DNA of 64,000 bases. Origin: Batkoa obscura. Lineage: Eukaryota; Entomophthoromycota; Entomophthoromycetes; Entomophthorales; Batkoaceae. Under the pieces are notes generated by a model. The model made no database searches. It was not told where the DNA came from and saw nothing but the letters and a program-made list of their open reading frames with translations. The number at the start of each line of letters is the position of its first letter. Position 1 is the stretch's first letter. The translations under genes were made by a program, and so were the position numbers. The stretch covers positions 558,001 through 622,000 of the forward strand of contig JASVEC010000001.1 in NCBI GenBank assembly GCA_030770535.1, given 5' to 3'. Positions 59,814-64,000 of this stretch are shown piece by piece.

Positions 59814-60818
59814 GATATTAATTAAAAGTTATGCAAATGAATAAATAAATAAATGAATTGAGAATGAAAAACAATAATAATAACAAATTATTACTTTTCA
59901 TTTTTTCCATTTCATTGTTGATATTTCCTTATAGTTTATTACTGCCTCTGTTTATTTTCATTATTTTCTTTTTTACTAACGTTTATTTTAAAATGATTTC
60001 CATTTTTATTTAACTAATAATTTGATTTTCACTCGCTTTTTATTGGCTCAACTCGTTTTGTTTTTTCTACCCTCATTTCAGTTGTTATTTTCGGTTTCAA
60101 ATGATATTTAAAAAAATATCCTTATAACTTGAATTACTTGAATTAGTATAAGTTTAAATTTTTTATAAAGTTAGTTTTCAAAGTAGATAGCTAAAGTATT
60201 TATTTGTAGTAACCAGAATTTATCTTAATTCTTAATATAGAAGCTTTTTCCATTGCTTTAATAGCTTAGAAGATTACCGAAACAACAAAAACTCTATATT
60301 TGATTACAAAGTTTAAACAAGGACTTAAAAATTATTAATGTTATAAAATATAATGTATGTTTATAAAAAATATCAGAGAGTATAAAAACTATTTCGTATG
60401 TCGTTTGTATTGTTATGATATTATTTTTAAATAATAAAATAGAAAATAGTTAAAGTAGAATGTAATTTTAAAATAAATATAAAGTAAATCAATTGATGAG
60501 TTTATCAAGTGGTAATTCCATCAACAAAAGTTTCGATAGAGATTCTATTAATAACAAATATCCAAGGTTTAGATGGTGAGGTGCCGCTATAAAGAATATA
60601 TTTTAGCCTTAAGAAAGCAGCTATTAATGCTTGAAATATATCTTAGTCTTCATTTAAAATTAAGACCTGGCTTTTGTTTTTGACTATAGCTAACATTTGA
60701 TCTTTCCATTTTTTTTAAAAAGGGACTTCATGATTACCAGGATATTAAATCTATGGCATAAATCAGGTTATATACAGCCATTATTATATTTATTTAGTTT
60801 ATCATTTTCCTAATACTA
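59814..60818. other. AT-rich upstream region of the chitin synthase
   Basis: No further gene recognised. Confidence 0.5.
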
Positions 60819-60922
60819 TATGGGGGTGTTTTTTTTAGCTTCATTATTTTTTCCATTTTTAAGCACTATTTGAGCGGAAAGATTGTTAGTAGAATTCTTA
60901 AACAAAAAAATACTTCCCCATA
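60819..60922 (-). repeat. TA-flanked MITE copy
   Basis: TATGGGGGTG to TTCCCCATA, full length. Confidence 0.85.
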
Positions 60923-61283
60923 TAAAGCTTACTGTTACTTTTAAAAAATGCTACTTTAACAGCACCAACTTAGCTATTTGTAGGTATAATGCTTTCAAAT
61001 AAATATTTAGTTCTTATAATAATTCCTTGAACATCATTCTATTGGTTGTAAGTTTAATCAACTCACTATCAATTAAAATAACTAAACTGAGTTACAAAGT
61101 AGGCAAGGTTTCAATGACCATTTTTGAAAAAGCTATAAAGATATTAAAAGATGAAAAATAAAAATAAAAAATAAAACTATAATTTATTTTTGTTAAAAAT
61201 ATTATAGATTAATAAAATCCTTAATACTGTAATAACAGTACATGTCAAAATAATTTGTCAAAAAGTTGTTTCAAAATTTGACA

Positions 61284-61381
61284 TATGGGGATGTATTTTT
61301 AAGGATTTTACTAATAGTCTTTCCACTCAAATAACGCTTAAAAAATGGAAAAAGCGATGAAATCAAAAAAACTTCCCCGTA
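61284..61381 (+). repeat. TA-flanked MITE copy
   Basis: TATGGGGATG to TTCCCCGTA, 362 bp from the copy at 60819 and in the opposite orientation. Confidence 0.85.
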
Positions 61382-61711
61382 TGTTGTTGTTTTAATATTG
61401 ATAGCTTTAGAAATATATAGTATTTTTAATAAAAATAAGCTATGATTTTATTTTATACTTAATTTTAGATAAAACTGCATCATTTTTTGTTCTTATTTTT
61501 CATCTTTTAATACTTTTAATACTTTTAATACTTTTATAGCTTTTTCAAAAATAGTTATTAAAACCTTGCATATTTTATAATAATAAATAAATAAAGTTTA
61601 TTATTTATCAGTGCTTAAAATAAAATTAACTAATTCATTTAGACTAAGAATGAAACCTAGTACATTTGGATTTTTTTAAAATTGGTATTAAAAGTATGAA
61701 TATAGATAAGG
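61382..61711. other. AT-rich spacer with microsatellite
   Basis: TTTTAATAC is repeated about 3.5 times at 61505-61536; no gene seen. Confidence 0.5.
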
Positions 61712-62014
61712 TTATAAGTAATAACCGTTGTTATAAAGAGGATAGCCACCAAACTTTCCGTCAAAAAGATAGCTACCATGATTTCTGCTATAAAAGTACT
61801 CTCTATTATTATTATCAAAAAAAGAAAAACCTTTAGTTTTTATAGAGTTTAGCTCATTATTATTAATTGCAGCTGCTTTGCTGATATTAGCAATAATAAG
61901 TTTATTGCTGCTAGCAATAGCTAATTGACTGCTAGCAGTGGCAGCGGTGTTAACAGGTAATGTGTTAATAGTGATGATAAATCATAAAAAAGTAGCAATA
62001 AATAATTATTTCAT
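61712..62014 (-). pseudogene. Decayed small secreted protein gene
   Basis: One 101-codon frame, interrupted by two stops within its first 11 codons, otherwise reads as a secreted protein. It has a hydrophobic leader (LFIATFL then FIITINTLPVNTAA), an Ala/Ser-rich stretch, then a Gly/Tyr/Asn-rich end (SRNHGSYLFDGKFGGYPLYN) and TAA. The ATG has good context (CAAA-ATG). Both stops lie in the signal-peptide part. This looks like a recently dead host gene; a sequencing difference or an unusual start further down cannot be ruled out. No family recognised. Confidence 0.5.
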
Positions 62015-64000
62015 TTTGGTTTTTTTAATAATTGCATTATGTTTTTTTCACCATTATATACTATCAATCCCTCATATTGTTATCATCACTACTTATGACC
62101 TATTATTTGATTAAACTAAAACTTTTTTTATATACACATAATAATAAATAACCCACTATTTCTCTGTTAAAACAATATAAGGCTATAAGGCATTGCTTAC
62201 TAGATACTTTATTTACTATCCAAAAATTCATTTTTTTATTTTTATTTTTATTTTCCAGTTTAGGAGCCGCTTTGTTCTGGTTTTCTCAAGAATTCTTAAA
62301 GCTTCTGTAGAAAACTTTAGCTGGCTTATTGGTAATTTTGAGTTGCTGAAATTGATAATAATTTTACAAAACCTCAAAAGAATTTTAAAAACCAAAACAA
62401 TAATAAAAATAAACCAGGTTTTTAATAAAAAAGATCATATAATAATAGAGATTATTTGAGTCTTGAAAACATTAAGACTTGCTTGTTTGCCATAGAAACA
62501 GGCTTTTTGTTTAAATTATTTAAAGTCACTTTAAATTTAGAACGAGCTTTTACTGTATTAAAATAGATAATAACGCATTTTTACTTAAATGAACAATATT
62601 TGCTTTTAAAAAATGTTAAACTTATTTAAAACTTCTATATTACTGTAAATTATAGCTAATCCTATATTAATGTTATACTAATGTTGTGTTAAGTTAGTTA
62701 AGCTTTGAATTTTTATTAATAGTTTTTGTTTAATAATGCCATTAGAATTTATTCTTTATCAAAAATTTTGAATTTTTTTTGATGCAATGCCATTCCAAAT
62801 CGAATATCCTGTTTCAACAATGTCTTCACTTTTCATTTATTTTATAGATAAAACCCCCATTTATATTTAACCACTCCTTATTTCCGCTTATTCTTCCCTT
62901 TGATTTTATTGTTATTTTAATTAAAAGTTTGAGAAGTATAAAATTTTTATAAGTTACACCTTTTGCCAACTACACTAACGAAGCCATCTAAATATCAGTC
63001 AATCATTTGAACAACAATAGTTTGACAAAAGGATGGTTAAAGTAACATGCAATAATAGGTTTTACTTTAGTTATGATTAGGTAATTTTTATTTTTGTTTT
63101 TAGATTAAGTATTTCATAATTATAACAAATCCACTAAACAGATAAAGCACTCAACTTTACATGTTTAATGTCAATATGCCTATATATCGTTAGGAAACTA
63201 ACTAATATAGGCTAAGCAACCGTTCTGTGCACAACAGGTGTTTAAACCTACCTTAACGTGCATTTACTAGCCCATTTCTTAAATCCTTTAGTGGTAGAGT
63301 AAACTATACTAACTGTTTTAACAAATAGACTTTCCCAATCCGCATAGCCTCATGCTCAAATGCTATGTTGTAAACAACCAGTAAATGTCTGTTTCAGTAT
63401 TATGCTTATGATAGACACTAATGAACCCTAAGGCCACTACGAATTTGTGTATTAGTAAAACCAAGACTAATTGAAGGGTTCGCAAAATATTTCTTAGAAA
63501 CTTAGAATAGGCGCTATTTATAACCAAAAAAACCGCAGTCAAAAGGTAACCAACTAAACTACTTGGTCAAAGCCAAGGCAGCCAATCAAAATGCTTAAAA
63601 AGTGCCAACTCAAATAGCAAAAGCTACGGAATTACTCTAATCCCACAATTTAACTTTTAAAGGAAATGGTTAGTACCAAAACCGGATCTATCTAATTAAC
63701 CTTATCGACTGTACTTTACAGGATCACATGTTTAGTATATTTCGTAACAATGTTTAACAACATTGAAAACTTCATAAGGTTGGTTGATGATGGTTAGCAC
63801 GGTCTCTAAAAAGGGAAGGGTTTACTTAGGCTTTCATGTCTTTGTAAAAGTTGATGATCTTGTCGGTTCATATTCCAGAGCCTGACATGGAGATGTGTGC
63901 CATCTGACAACTTTAAATAATAATCTTAAAATTCTCTTTAACCAAATTATAGCAGTATGGAAGTAATTAAATGTGAAATACATTTGATTTGAATAGTGGA
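62015..64000. other. Gene-poor right end
   Basis: An 88-codon open frame at 62193-62459 is low-complexity (Ile/Leu/Lys/Phe) and I do not call it. About 63180-63990 is less AT-rich than its surroundings but I find no coherent frame or known repeat there. Confidence 0.45.

Noticed and set aside
62193-62459. 88-codon plus-strand frame
   Set aside because: Ile/Lys/Leu/Phe-rich AT translation without motif; typical of chance frames here.

Overview
This window looks like nuclear DNA of an early-diverging, very AT-rich fungus. Support comes from a chitin synthase with its export chaperone Chs7, a Rho1 GTPase, short introns (about 45-80 nt, GTAAG/GTATG donors, TTAG-type acceptors) in nearly every gene, and expanded seven-transmembrane receptors. 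An Entomophthoromycotina (Conidiobolus-like) or similar zygomycete-grade fungus is my best guess; this is inference, because no rRNA or other species marker is present.

Layout. 1-25 kb is repeat-rich and holds a cluster of one receptor family: four genes on the minus strand (5053-6279, 7819-9043, 12803-14045, 17805-19047), one on the plus strand (20342-21561), and a decayed relative of another receptor type at 3.8-4.2 kb. A 5002-bp tandem duplication (8390-13391, 13392-18393, partial third copy to 19054) has breakpoints inside these receptor genes and made one of them. 25-34 kb holds a single-exon rhodopsin-like receptor, tRNA-Met, a 44-residue secreted peptide gene, a GPI-anchored protein and a broken sixth cluster-type receptor. 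34-60 kb is gene-dense: a coiled-coil protein, gluconokinase, a catalytically dead HDAC-like protein next to an intact class II HDAC, a shugoshin-like protein, Chs7, mitochondrial acyl carrier protein, a hotdog thioesterase, Rho1, a four-TM protein, LSm7, and an ankyrin-repeat class IV chitin synthase. 60-64 kb is gene-poor, with repeats and one decayed secreted-protein gene.

Themes. Chitin synthase, its ER-exit chaperone and Rho1 (a cell-wall regulator) lie within 16.6 kb, but on different strands and with unrelated genes between them, so this is proximity rather than an operon. The two HDAC genes share exon lengths and phases over most of their length, yet one has lost the catalytic residues. 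A roughly 105-bp TA-flanked MITE recurs at least 21 times, almost entirely outside the gene-dense block. LTR-like fossils also recur and look eroded towards AT.

All splice models were built by hand from reading frame, splice signals and paralogue comparison. No transcript evidence was available.
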